A DNA stretch of 44,869 nt from Clostridiales bacterium (GTDB taxonomy: Bacteria > Bacillota > Clostridia > Peptostreptococcales > NVVX01): positions 1-44,869 of the forward strand of contig JAJOKP010000009.1 of assembly GCA_021129775.1 (NCBI GenBank), in the 5' to 3' direction. Position numbers and translations under genes: made by a program. Shown piece by piece: positions 11,820 through 21,039 of the stretch. The notes beneath the pieces were generated by a model that had not been told where the DNA came from, searched no databases, and saw nothing but the letters and a program-made list of their open reading frames with translations. Position 1 is the first letter of the stretch; each line of letters opens with the position of its first letter.

Positions 11820-12599
11820 ATGAAAATAGCAATAACTGGGAAAGGCGGAGTAGGGAAAACATTGACTTCAGCTATGCTAATCAGTATCTTCCAAAAAGAA
11901 GGGCATAGTGTTTTAGCAGTAGACGCTGACCCTGACTCTAGTTTAGCTAGTAGCTTAGGTTTTCACAATCCTAACGACATATTGCCTATTGTTAATATGA
12001 AAGGATTAATTGGAGAACGCACTGGTACAAAACCTGGCGATGCTAGAGCATTTTTTAAGCTAAACCCATACGTGTCGGATATACCGGATGAGTTTTCTGT
12101 GCAGCACAACGGCATAAAGTTGATAGCTATGGGCGGGTTCAAAGAAGAAGCTGGCGGCTGTTTCTGTTCTGAAAACGCTTTTTTAAAGACATTATTAAGA
12201 CATTTACTTACAAAGCGAGATGAAGTCGTTGTTCTCGACATGGAACCGGGAATTGAACACCTTAGCAGAGGAACAGCTGACGCTGTTAATGTCTTGCTTA
12301 TTGTAGTCGATGCAGGTAAAAGTAGTTTAGAAACGGCACGCAAAATCCAAAAATTCGCTACAGATATTGGGTTAAAATGCATAAAGGTTATTGGTAACCG
12401 TGTACGTAATGAAGAAGACAAAAACTTAATAACAGAAGCTGTATCACCCATTGAAGTTCTAGGTTTTATACCAGATAGCGAGGAAGTTCGCGCTGCAGAT
12501 ATAAAAGGAGAATCTGTTATGGGTGTTGATAAAAAAGTGGAAGAAGAATTCTTAAAAATTAAAGAAAGCATTTTACGACAAATTGACAGATGCAACTAA
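11820..12599 (+). CDS. cooC: CODH nickel-insertion ATPase CooC
   Basis: A 259-residue MinD/ParA-type ATPase that helps load nickel into CooS. The deviant Walker A GKGGVGKT is at residues 7-14 and DADPDSSL follows at 36-43. The CxC motif Cys114-Phe-Cys116, which in CooC binds metal at the dimer interface, is present in GGCFCSENAF. The ATG at 11820 has GAAGGTG upstream; longer in-frame starts overlapping cooS lack homology. It lies 94 bases after cooS on the same strand, consistent with one operon. Confidence 0.93.
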   Translation: MKIAITGKGGVGKTLTSAMLISIFQKEGHSVLAVDADPDSSLASSLGFHNPNDILPIVNMKGLIGERTGTKPGDARAFFKLNPYVSDIPDEFSVQHNGIKLIAMGGFKEEAGGCFCSENAFLKTLLRHLLTKRDEVVVLDMEPGIEHLSRGTADAVNVLLIVVDAGKSSLETARKIQKFATDIGLKCIKVIGNRVRNEEDKNLITEAVSPIEVLGFIPDSEEVRAADIKGESVMGVDKKVEEEFLKIKESILRQIDRCN

Positions 12600-12611
12600 T
12601 AGCTAAATAGA

Positions 12612-12679
12612 GTGACATGAAGGCGAGGTTGTTGCTAACTTTTCGAGGGAAGTTGACAACAACCTCGTTCCTTTGTCAC
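12612..12679. terminator. Hairpin between convergent cooC and activase genes
   Basis: GTGACATGAAGGCGAGGTTGTTG pairs with CAACAACCTCG-TTC-TTTGTCAC around a loop of about 20 bases. It fills the 96-base gap between two convergent genes, so a bidirectional transcription stop is likely even though no long T-run follows. The GTGACA ends match the hairpin at 7994-8034. Confidence 0.6.
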
Positions 12680-12695
12680 CCCTTGATGTTTTTGT

Positions 12696-15600
12696 TTACA
12701 ACTCACTGCTATTAATCGTGCTTTGAACCCTCTTCGCTTGCAAAATGAATGTTTCTATTCTCGATTCTATTAATTGTGGAAATGGACTCCCGTCTGTTTC
12801 GATTGACAAAAAAGGCAGATGAGGATGTTTTTTTAGTACTTCTTTCACTAACTTATCATTAGGTGATAATTCTTCTTTTTTCTCATCTATTTTCTCACTG
12901 AGAATAGCTTCTGCAATTCTATTTGGCATACATCCAAAAGGACCAATAGAGATAACCCCTGCAACATCATCTACAATATCCGTAATCGCTGTTCCTACGG
13001 TAAGTATAGCCTCACCCGTTAATCTTGGCGAAATCAAATCAGAAGCAGATTCTATAATCTTTGGTATGTTTAACATATGCGTTTCATAAAATTCTGTTTT
13101 AGCAAAAATTTCTTTTATCTCTTTTTCTAAATATCTCTTAATTTTTCCTTGAACTTGCGCTTTTACTTTAGTGCTAATGCTAGTTCCCGGCAAAAGGTTT
13201 TTAATTAACAAATAATCTATATAATGTATCCACTCTGATACTGGAGCAGTTTTTGTAATTATATTTTCATTAGCTAATTTTTCAATAATATTTTGCCTCG
13301 ACAGGTCATCTCTACGTACGTAAATTTCTCCTATTAACGCTACTTTCGTGCTGTCTTTTAATTTTCCTAATGTCTTTATTGAATTCAATTTTTCAGCCGA
13401 TTTTAGTAACACAGCCTTTACTTCTTTCCACTTTGAACTTTGAACGCTATATTCAATTTCACTGCAAACTTCATTATACACTTTAATTGCTTCTTCTCTA
13501 TTATCTGCCAGTACTAAAATAGCACTGTAAACTTCTTCAAGTATATCAGCAATTATAGTCGATTTCCAAGCCCTAAGTAAAAACTCTATGCCTAATCCCG
13601 CATACCCATTGTCCGCTGTCAAAGAAAGTACAGCCACATTTTTAATTTTATTTTGCTTAATATAGTTTTTAATAAAAATATTATACTGCCCAAATCTACA
13701 TGGACCAGAAGCTTGCGGCATGAAATATACTAACATTTCATCGCTGTTTTTTCTTTTCTTTAAATAATTCAAAAGAGTTCCTGCAGTTAAAATCAATGGT
13801 AGACATTCTTTGCATGAAGATACTCCCTGCCCTAGTTTCAATTCTACCTCAGTTGGCACATCTGCAGCAATCGCATTTACCCCTACATATTTCAAAGCTG
13901 AAACTATTAACCTAGATGACATATCACCCATAGATGGCATTAATATACGAATTCTATTGTCAGTAATCTTATACTTTTTCCCACTCTCGTCTATTATAAA
14001 TAATTCTTTGTTCTCATATACTGACCTTGACATTTCAAACAAATTTTTAGCTTTATTTTCATTTCCAGCACTTTCAATGTAATATTTCACTACATCAATA
14101 AAAGCCTCTATTCTAGTATCGATACCCGCATCTGATGTATGACTGTCAATTTCAAGAGTAAGAGAAGGCTTTTTACCCATTACATCTCTGAAATACCCTA
14201 AAATAAATGAATCGGGACCACAACTGAAATTGGTAATAAATACGCCAAATAATCTAGGATGATTTTTTACAAATGTTGCTGTTTTAAGAATTGCTTGCCC
14301 TGTCACCCAATACATGTTTTCAACTATTTCTTCCCTTTCTGCGGGCAAAAAGTCATGTGGTATTATTTCATATCCTCTTGAGGCAAACTTATTAGGGATT
14401 CCCATGTTTACCTGCTTTACAAAAGCATTATACGATCTTCCAAATAATACTACACCTATTCTATCAGGATCATTGCTTAGCTCTTGCAAAAATCTCTCCC
14501 CAACCACCTTACATTCATTGTGAAAATCTTCTTGTGCTTCTACAGCATTTTTGTAAGCTTCTTCCGAAACATTTTTGTTAGCGCCAAGTTGTTTCCCAAT
14601 CTCAACAAAAGTAGTTTTGGCTGAACTATAATCTCCTCTAAACTCTAAAATAGGACTAAGAATTGTTTTGTTAATTGCTTTAGCAAATGCTGTTTTCAAA
14701 TAATATGGCTCTGCTTGTACTAGTGGACAAATCGTAATTTTTTCACCATCAACCCCTGTTGGCATAGATTTTATTTGTGGCAAGAAAAGAAGATCATAGT
14801 CTTTCTTTAGTAAATTTGAAAGTGCCCCATGAGAAACCTCAACCGGGTAGCAAAAAGCCGCACCTTTTTTCTCAATCCCTTGTTTATCTATTTCATCTGG
14901 TATTATTACATCATGACCTAGCGCAGTAAAAAAATTATAATAAAGTGGATATAACGTGTTCGTCATTAATGAAATGTTTATTGCTATCTTTTTTTTCACA
15001 AAAGTTTTTTTGCTTTTTACTACATTCTGTTGCGGAACACTCCCTATTTTCTCCGCTCGGTCTTTACTATATTTCCCATATATTAATCGTTCTCTAAGTG
15101 CAACTAAGTTCAAGTTTTTAGCGCTAACTATAGATGTACTATTTCTTAAGTTATAGTACTTATTACATGCTCCACCAAATGGGTAGGTCTTGCCTTCGAT
15201 AATAATCCTGTTAATACTACATTTGCTATCGCAATTTTCTTTTGTTCCCATACAAATAAATTTTTCTCCAAATACCGCTTCTCTGTTTGCTAGTTCACCT
15301 AATTTAAACTCCTTTTTTTCAATTAATCCAGATTCCAGTCTTTCCTTTACAACCAAAGCAACACCAAAGGCCCCCATAAGCCCAGGCTCTGGAGGGACAA
15401 TTATTTCTTTTTCTGTTAGCGCAGCCATTGCCATTGGCACAGCTTTATTGTAGCAAACGCCCCCTTGCATAAAAATCTTATTCCCTACTATTCTATTACC
15501 TTTCACTCTATTAACATAATTCATGCAAATAGAGTATACTAAACCTGCTGCAATCCCCTCAATGCTAATCTCTTCTTGAATTGCACTTTTTATATCGCTG

Positions 15601-17030
15601 CCAATAAATGCAGCACATTGATCATTAAAGTTTGGAGCTTGACCACTTGAAAGCGCATAACCTGCAATTTCTTTAGTATCCATGTTTAGTGACTCTTTCG
15701 CTGCTTCCTCTAAAAACGAGCCAGTGCCGGCAGAACACGCTTCATTCATAGCATAGTCTGAGGGAACTCCGTTCGTTATATATGTGTATTTTGCATCCTG
15801 CCCACCAATTTCAAAAATTGTATCCACATCAGAATCATAGTAAACTGCAGCCTTTGCATGAGCGGTAATCTCATTTATTATACTGTTTGTAAGAGCGTGT
15901 AGTCCCGCAATTTGTCTGCCTGACCCTGTTATTCCTAATTCGTGGATTGAAATATCAACGTCTACTTGCTCGTTAAGTTCCTCATAACATTTTCTCGAAG
16001 CTCCGATTGGGTCGCCATTGGTTCTCAAATAGCTACTGGCAAGCACTGCATTGTCTTTAGTTCTAATTAGCACAGCTTTTGTCGTTGTCGAGCCAACATC
16101 TAGACCAATTATGCATTCATCGCCATTACTTGCTGTTTCTCTATTTGATTTGTTAAACTTAACTTTACCCTCGTATTCTTTTAGTGGTGGCAAGAATCCA
16201 AACCTGCTTTTTTCCTCACTAAACAGATTGTCAACATCAGTAATCTCTTTTGTGTTATTTTCTAATGCCCACAATCCTGCTCCCAAAGCTTCAAAAACCG
16301 CTGCATTTTCTGGAACCAAAATGTCTGGGATTTTTTTCTTTAAAAAATCAATCATCACGGTATTTTTTGACACTCCACCTATTAAAAGTAGTTTTTTCGG
16401 CTTAGTACTCTTCGTTAGTTCTAATATTTTTACAGCCATCATTTCGCAAAGCCCCGCGACTACTTTTTCTTTTGGCGTTCCTTTATTTAAAGCATGTGTA
16501 CAATCGCTTTTACAAAAGACCGAACACCTTCCTGATACACTATAGTAATCATCAACATCTGCTATTTCAACAGCATCTTTAAGATTTAAGTCCATTCTTT
16601 TAATTTGTTGCAAAAAAAACTCTCCGGTACCTGAAGCGCATTTATTTCCTGAATATATGTTAATAATTTTGCCTGTATCGTCTAGTTTATAGGCAAGAAA
16701 AGTTTCACCACCAGCACTGATAATTACATCTACGTGTTCATTTTTATTTTTGTAAAAGTCGTATGCATATTCCAATGCCTCAAGTTCAGATATCGCTGAA
16801 GCATTCATAATATTTCTAAGTTTTTTTCCTGTAACGGAAATTCTATCCACAGACTCTATTAATTCCCTAGTAATCAATTCTTCTATAACAGCTCTTGGAT
16901 TACCTTCATGCGCAACAGATTTTGACACAAGAACTTTAGTATTATTATCCTTTTCAATCAAACAGAATCCGATGCTAGAAGCACCTATACATAGCCCGAT
17001 TGATTTAACCGTTTTTCTCAATCCATCCAC
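12696..17030 (-). CDS. Large 2-hydroxyacyl-CoA dehydratase activase / dehydratase-like fusion protein
   Basis: A 1444-residue protein of the CoA-substrate-specific enzyme activase group. The domains seen are: a first BadF/HgdC-type ASKHA ATPase (about 8-260: IGLCIGASSIGF, SAGGETFLAYK, NKCASGTGEF with Cys131, Cys169-Cys177 cluster); a second ATPase (307-570: IGLDVGSTTTKAV, EIGGQDAKY, NEACSAGTGSFLEEAA); a DUF2229-like part (about 685-1000: AINISLMTNTLYPLYYNFFTALGHDVIIPDE); and a C-terminal HgdB/dehydratase-like part (about 1040-1430: IRILMPSMGDMS, SSCKECLPLILTAGTLL, FMPQASGPCRFGQY, GPFGCMPNRIAEAI). The conserved cysteines suggest Fe-S clusters and ATP-driven electron transfer. The substrate is unknown; such long fusions are common in anaerobes and are not linked to a single pathway. 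It converges on cooC and has no dehydratase subunits beside it. Confidence 0.85.
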   Translation of the reverse strand: MDGLRKTVKSIGLCIGASSIGFCLIEKDNNTKVLVSKSVAHEGNPRAVIEELITRELIESVDRISVTGKKLRNIMNASAISELEALEYAYDFYKNKNEHVDVIISAGGETFLAYKLDDTGKIINIYSGNKCASGTGEFFLQQIKRMDLNLKDAVEIADVDDYYSVSGRCSVFCKSDCTHALNKGTPKEKVVAGLCEMMAVKILELTKSTKPKKLLLIGGVSKNTVMIDFLKKKIPDILVPENAAVFEALGAGLWALENNTKEITDVDNLFSEEKSRFGFLPPLKEYEGKVKFNKSNRETASNGDECIIGLDVGSTTTKAVLIRTKDNAVLASSYLRTNGDPIGASRKCYEELNEQVDVDISIHELGITGSGRQIAGLHALTNSIINEITAHAKAAVYYDSDVDTIFEIGGQDAKYTYITNGVPSDYAMNEACSAGTGSFLEEAAKESLNMDTKEIAGYALSSGQAPNFNDQCAAFIGSDIKSAIQEEISIEGIAAGLVYSICMNYVNRVKGNRIVGNKIFMQGGVCYNKAVPMAMAALTEKEIIVPPEPGLMGAFGVALVVKERLESGLIEKKEFKLGELANREAVFGEKFICMGTKENCDSKCSINRIIIEGKTYPFGGACNKYYNLRNSTSIVSAKNLNLVALRERLIYGKYSKDRAEKIGSVPQQNVVKSKKTFVKKKIAINISLMTNTLYPLYYNFFTALGHDVIIPDEIDKQGIEKKGAAFCYPVEVSHGALSNLLKKDYDLLFLPQIKSMPTGVDGEKITICPLVQAEPYYLKTAFAKAINKTILSPILEFRGDYSSAKTTFVEIGKQLGANKNVSEEAYKNAVEAQEDFHNECKVVGERFLQELSNDPDRIGVVLFGRSYNAFVKQVNMGIPNKFASRGYEIIPHDFLPAEREEIVENMYWVTGQAILKTATFVKNHPRLFGVFITNFSCGPDSFILGYFRDVMGKKPSLTLEIDSHTSDAGIDTRIEAFIDVVKYYIESAGNENKAKNLFEMSRSVYENKELFIIDESGKKYKITDNRIRILMPSMGDMSSRLIVSALKYVGVNAIAADVPTEVELKLGQGVSSCKECLPLILTAGTLLNYLKKRKNSDEMLVYFMPQASGPCRFGQYNIFIKNYIKQNKIKNVAVLSLTADNGYAGLGIEFLLRAWKSTIIADILEEVYSAILVLADNREEAIKVYNEVCSEIEYSVQSSKWKEVKAVLLKSAEKLNSIKTLGKLKDSTKVALIGEIYVRRDDLSRQNIIEKLANENIITKTAPVSEWIHYIDYLLIKNLLPGTSISTKVKAQVQGKIKRYLEKEIKEIFAKTEFYETHMLNIPKIIESASDLISPRLTGEAILTVGTAITDIVDDVAGVISIGPFGCMPNRIAEAILSEKIDEKKEELSPNDKLVKEVLKKHPHLPFLSIETDGSPFPQLIESRIETFILQAKRVQSTINSSEL

Positions 17031-17300
17031 CCCTAGTAAAATATTTTTCTCTCCTCTGTACGCAGTTTAACAATTTCCTAAGACCTAGCAATTCTAAAAA
17101 ATCCTCCTTCTCCAAAGTTGCGAACTTAGTTAAGTCACTCTGCCAATAAAATCAAGCTAAAAAAACAAGGTCCTTTTGGCTCATGGCGAATGCATGCATT
17201 TGTAAAGTGCAACTTCTTGCACAGTACCCACAAGTAGTTGCAGCTTCTAATTTGCCAAGTCTTGTCCCTTGCCCATATAATCGAAACCTAATACTAAGAA
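17031..17300. other. Gap between the activase and tagO; possible decayed Cys-rich coding remnant
   Basis: On the minus strand one frame is open from inside tagO down to a TGA at 17152-17154 and would read ...GKLEAATTCGYCARSCTLQM..., a C-x2-C-x3-C cluster at about 17209-17232. There is no start codon or ribosome site upstream of the cluster, so it is not called as a gene. It may be a remnant or chance. No T-box or riboswitch consensus was recognised here. Confidence 0.25.
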
Positions 17301-18344
17301 TTATTTGGGAACCTGTTTTACTCTTTTTCTATTAATCGCAAACAAAACTACAAACGTCCCAAACGACATCGCTAACAGTATAATTACCAACGTAACGAAC
17401 GAAATCATTTGAGTCACACCAGAAATTAGTATCGCAACTCCGCCTAGCAAAACACCAATACAATATAAAACTGTTACCGTCTGCTTTTGGCTAAATCCTA
17501 AATCTAATAGCTTATGATGCAAATGCCCTTTATCTGCTACATGTATAGGCTTTCCGTTAATTGATCTTCTAACTATTGCAAATGCTGTATCAAATACAGG
17601 CACCCCTAACACTAGCACAGGAATAATGATGGCTACAGTAGCCGCACTTTTAATAACACCTTCAATAGATATGGTAGCCAAAATAAATCCAATAAACAAG
17701 GAACCTGTGTCACCCATAAATATTTTAGCTGGATTAAAATTATATGGAAGAAATCCAAGAGTTGCTCCTGCTAACGACATCAAAAGAAGTGCTACCGCAG
17801 TTTGCCCGTTTAAGAAGGCAATAATTGACAGCGAAATTGATGCAACCGCCGCTAGCCCAGCTGCTAATCCGTCAAGCCCATCCATTAAATTAACTGCGTT
17901 TGTAATTCCTACAATCCAAAACAATGTTACTGGAATGCTGATCATTCCCAAGTACACCATTCCACTTGAACTAAACGGAAAAGAGAAAAACTCAATTCTA
18001 ACACCGCTGTATATTACTATAGCTGCTGCTATAACTTGCACTATCAACTTGTATTTAGCAGAAATTCGTTTGAAATCATCAACCACTCCAAATACTAAAA
18101 TAAATGTTCCTGCAGTAAATATTCCAATAAACTCAGTTGTTAATGGTGTCCAAATTAGAGCATTAATCATAAATGCAAAAAATATTGCTAAACCACCAAG
18201 CCTTGGCATTGGGGTGCTATGCACACGCCTTTCATCCGTAGGCACATCTATAGCACCAATTTTATACGCTATTTGTCTAGCCAAAGGGGTTAGTGTGTAT
18301 GCAATTGCAAATGCTATAAAAAAACTAAATAGTATTTTCTCCAT
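17301..18344 (-). CDS. tagO: Undecaprenyl-phosphate GlcNAc-1-phosphate transferase (TagO/WecA type)
   Basis: A 347-residue polytopic membrane enzyme with about ten or eleven helices that moves GlcNAc-1-P (or a related sugar) from UDP-sugar to undecaprenyl phosphate, starting wall-teichoic-acid or other polymer synthesis. Family motifs: RRVHSTPMPRLGGLAI near residue 39, NLMDGLDGLAAG (DDxxD-like Mg site), KIFMGDTGSLFIGF, and the C-terminal cytoplasmic HVADKGHLHHKLLDLG (HIHH-type motif). It pairs functionally with the UDP-GlcNAc 2-epimerase at 8.1-9.3 kb; both are normally adjacent but are separated here by the coo/activase segment. Confidence 0.93.
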   Translation of the reverse strand: MEKILFSFFIAFAIAYTLTPLARQIAYKIGAIDVPTDERRVHSTPMPRLGGLAIFFAFMINALIWTPLTTEFIGIFTAGTFILVFGVVDDFKRISAKYKLIVQVIAAAIVIYSGVRIEFFSFPFSSSGMVYLGMISIPVTLFWIVGITNAVNLMDGLDGLAAGLAAVASISLSIIAFLNGQTAVALLLMSLAGATLGFLPYNFNPAKIFMGDTGSLFIGFILATISIEGVIKSAATVAIIIPVLVLGVPVFDTAFAIVRRSINGKPIHVADKGHLHHKLLDLGFSQKQTVTVLYCIGVLLGGVAILISGVTQMISFVTLVIILLAMSFGTFVVLFAINRKRVKQVPK

Positions 18345-18428
18345 TTTGTTTGCTCCTACCTATTTTTTCGTCATTAGTCATTCTTTAAGTCTTTTTGCTT
18401 TTCACTTCTTTTTCTCAAACTTTCCAAC

Positions 18429-18478
18429 TTCTTGTGAGACCCATTCGACTTCACTGCGTTTCGCTCAGGGTAACAGGT
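18429..18478. repeat. REP-like intergenic repeat containing TTTCGCTCAGGGTAACA
   Basis: The segment ATTCGACTTCACTGCG-TTTCGCTCAGGGTAACA-GGTCGAGACC resembles the short dispersed repeat found between genes in many bacterial genomes, with a CTTCGCTCAGG core. Only one copy is present in this window. It includes the small palindrome GGTCGAGACC. Confidence 0.45.
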
Positions 18479-18479
18479 C

Positions 18480-18600
18480 GAGACCTATCGCTTTCCATCT
18501 TTTCTCTTTACCTTTTTCTTTTCTCTTTATCTTTTTCTTCTATCTTTAATCTTTAATCTTTAATCTTTAATCTTTAATCTTTTCCTAACCAACCAACTTT
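18480..18600. repeat. Polypyrimidine tract with CTTTAAT heptamer repeats
   Basis: About 120 bases almost devoid of G on the plus strand, hence A/G-rich in the minus-strand transcript that leads from comEB into tagO. It contains five perfect tandem units of CTTTAAT at 18544-18578 and ends in TCCTAACCAACCAAC. A similar run, including CCTAACCAACTAAC, recurs at about 42260-42340, and related pyrimidine runs lie at 22230-22300. It holds no gene. Confidence 0.65.
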
Positions 18601-18604
18601 TCAT

Positions 18605-19045
18605 TTATCCAACTTTCTCCAATTCAATCCCCGCTTCTTCTAGTAACTGTCTGGATAATTTGTCAGGATAGTCTCCTTTAAAAACAATTTTCTCTATCCC
18701 TGCGTTTATTATCATCTTTGCACATAAGATACAAGGTTGGACTGTAACATATATAGTAGCTTTTTTTATCTCTATACCATGGCATGCAGCTTGAATAATT
18801 GCATTTTGTTCTGCATGTGTTCCTCTGCAAAGTTCATGCCTTTGTCCTGAGGGAATACCTAGTTCTTCGCGCAAGCAACCAACTTCATCACAATGTTTCA
18901 ATCCACTTGGCGCTCCATTATATCCAGTTGTCAAAAGCCTTTTATCCTTCACTATCACTGCTCCTACTTGCCTTCTCAAACAAGTAGATCTTGATTTTAC
19001 TACTTCTGCCACTTGCATATAATACTCGTTCCATGAAGGTCTCAA
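18605..19045 (-). CDS. comEB: dCMP deaminase (ComEB type)
   Basis: A 146-residue zinc deaminase converting dCMP to dUMP, which supplies dTMP synthesis. The zinc/catalytic motif is HAEQNAII (His and Glu), with the second ligand pair PCILCAK. The N-terminal [21 protein letters not shown] and [12 protein letters not shown] match this family. The start is a TTG at 19043-19045 with GGAGGA six to seven bases upstream; no better ATG is in frame. It is next to upp, a usual neighbour in Clostridia. Confidence 0.94.
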   Translation of the reverse strand: MRPSWNEYYMQVAEVVKSRSTCLRRQVGAVIVKDKRLLTTGYNGAPSGLKHCDEVGCLREELGIPSGQRHELCRGTHAEQNAIIQAACHGIEIKKATIYVTVQPCILCAKMIINAGIEKIVFKGDYPDKLSRQLLEEAGIELEKVG

Positions 19046-19199
19046 GTAAAGTCCTCCTTCATCTAAATCACGCGCAAAATACTAGCGCTCTTAAATCATT
19101 GTACCACAAACAAATTACAATTTCATTATGAAATCAAAACTTAATGTTGTTGGTAATCATTGGGAGTTACTACTCATAGGATACCCCCAACGACTCATT

Positions 19200-19832
<633 letters not shown>

Positions 19833-20288
19833 TTACCTCCCGTTTTTATACGTATTTTCAATACTAGAAATCAAATCCACTCTTCTTTGATGTCTCCCTC
19901 CTTCGAATTCAGTTCGTAACCAAATATCAATAATTTCAAGAGCTAGTCCTTTTCCAATAACTCTACCACCTAAAGCTAAAACATTAGAATCGTTATGCAA
20001 TCTAGTGGCCTTCGCCGTGAAACAATCTGATACCAAAGCACAACGAACTCCCTTTATTTTGTTAGCAGCTATTGAGATACCAACACCAGTTCCACATATC
20101 AGAATTCCTCTGTCATGTGCGTTTTCTGCTACAGATTTGCCTACCTCCAAAGCGAATACTGGGTAGTCAACAGATTTAAGTGAATCAGTACCAAAATCAT
20201 CAATATTATGACCCTGTGCAACTAAGGTCTCTATTAAGTATTTTTTCAGCTCAAATCCACCATGATCACTTCCAATTGCAATTTTCAC
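19833..20288 (-). CDS. rpiB: Ribose-5-phosphate isomerase B
   Basis: A 151-residue RpiB/LacAB-family isomerase (ribose-5-P to ribulose-5-P). It begins KIAIGSDHGGFELKK, has the active-site GILICGTGVGISIAANK with the catalytic Cys, and RCALVSDCFTAKATRLHNDSNVLALG. The start is a GTG at 20286-20288 behind AGGGGTG, overlapping the TGA of the upstream phosphatase gene (GTGA), so translation is coupled. Its C-terminal part EFEGGRHQRRV is typical. Confidence 0.95.
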   Translation of the reverse strand: MKIAIGSDHGGFELKKYLIETLVAQGHNIDDFGTDSLKSVDYPVFALEVGKSVAENAHDRGILICGTGVGISIAANKIKGVRCALVSDCFTAKATRLHNDSNVLALGGRVIGKGLALEIIDIWLRTEFEGGRHQRRVDLISSIENTYKNGR

Positions 20289-20758
20289 CTTATCACCCCT
20301 ATTTTTTTTTTTCGAGTCATCCCTACTAAACACTCTTCAATTTCGTTTGCAGTCTTCCTATACATTTCAATTGTTTGACCAAAAGGGTCTAAAACGTCAG
20401 TTGTTACATTTTTTTTCTCGTTTTCTTGTACATATTCCTTTAAGGTGTATATCTTTCTTTCGGCTTCAGGTACAATGCTTACTACGTGCTCTTTATGTAG
20501 CAAGGTCATAGTTAGTACCAAATCAGATTCTACTATCAATTTCTCTGTCAACAAAGTAGCAGTATGATCTAGCAAATTTATCCCTTTTTCTTTCATCACT
20601 TCAATTGCTTTAGAATTTGCACCACTACCATTAACCGCTGAAATACCCGCCGAAATAATTCTTAGTTCGTCAGCAGGATTGCACATTCTTTTCAATATGG
20701 CTTCTGCCATACTGCTTCTACAAGTATTCCCTGTACATACAAATAATATTGTTTTCAT
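20285..20758 (-). CDS. ywlE: Low-molecular-weight phosphatase, probably protein-arginine phosphatase
   Basis: A 157-residue LMW-PTP-fold phosphatase. The P-loop is VCTGNTCRSSMAEAI (C-x5-R-S); the general-acid motif DPFG follows near residue 122. The Thr after Asn in CTGNTCRS is the residue reported to favour phospho-arginine in YwlE, and the gene sits in the same order as Bacillus ywlC-ywlE-rpiB. The ATG at 20756-20758 has AGAGGAATG upstream. Near the 3' end the mRNA has a run of eleven A (Arg-Lys-Lys-Lys-Ile), a site prone to slippage. Substrate specificity is inferred. Confidence 0.88.
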   Translation of the reverse strand: MKTILFVCTGNTCRSSMAEAILKRMCNPADELRIISAGISAVNGSGANSKAIEVMKEKGINLLDHTATLLTEKLIVESDLVLTMTLLHKEHVVSIVPEAERKIYTLKEYVQENEKKNVTTDVLDPFGQTIEMYRKTANEIEECLVGMTRKKKIGVIR

Positions 20759-20845
20759 TTTATCATTCCTCTGTCCTATCAGCAAAAGCATTTGTGGAAA
20801 CTTTTTTCATTATATGCTTTTAATATATTCTGTAAACAAAATATC

Positions 20846-21010
20846 TAAGGGTCTGTGATGAAATAAGCCGTGCAATGTTGCGAAGGATTTTCGTTCATAA
20901 CCAAGGCGTGGAAATAGGCGCATAGCAGCGTTATGTAACTGTTTCCACAACGCAGGGTATGGACGAAAAGACAAGTAAGATTGTACAGCTTATTTAGGAA
21001 CAAGCCCTAA
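20846..21010. repeat. 165-bp hairpin (MITE-like) element, copy B
   Basis: Reverse-oriented copy of the element at 6315-6479, with only a few differences by eye. It starts TAAGGGTCTGTGATG and ends AACAAGCCCTAA, and lies in the 281-base gap between ywlC and ywlE, again inside a row of co-oriented genes. Finding both copies intact with matching ends defines the unit. No coding capacity. Confidence 0.85.
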
Positions 21011-21039
21011 GTATACATAATGCCAAGTTCGATACACTC

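Noticed and set aside
17031-17300. Region before the activase considered as T-box or metabolite riboswitch
   Set aside because: No AGGGTGG-type T-box sequence, no specifier loop and no clear terminator/antiterminator pair.
17626-18549. A 307-codon plus-strand frame opposite tagO
   Set aside because: It is antisense to a well-recognised enzyme, has no ribosome site and no similarity pattern of its own; long antisense frames arise from codon bias.
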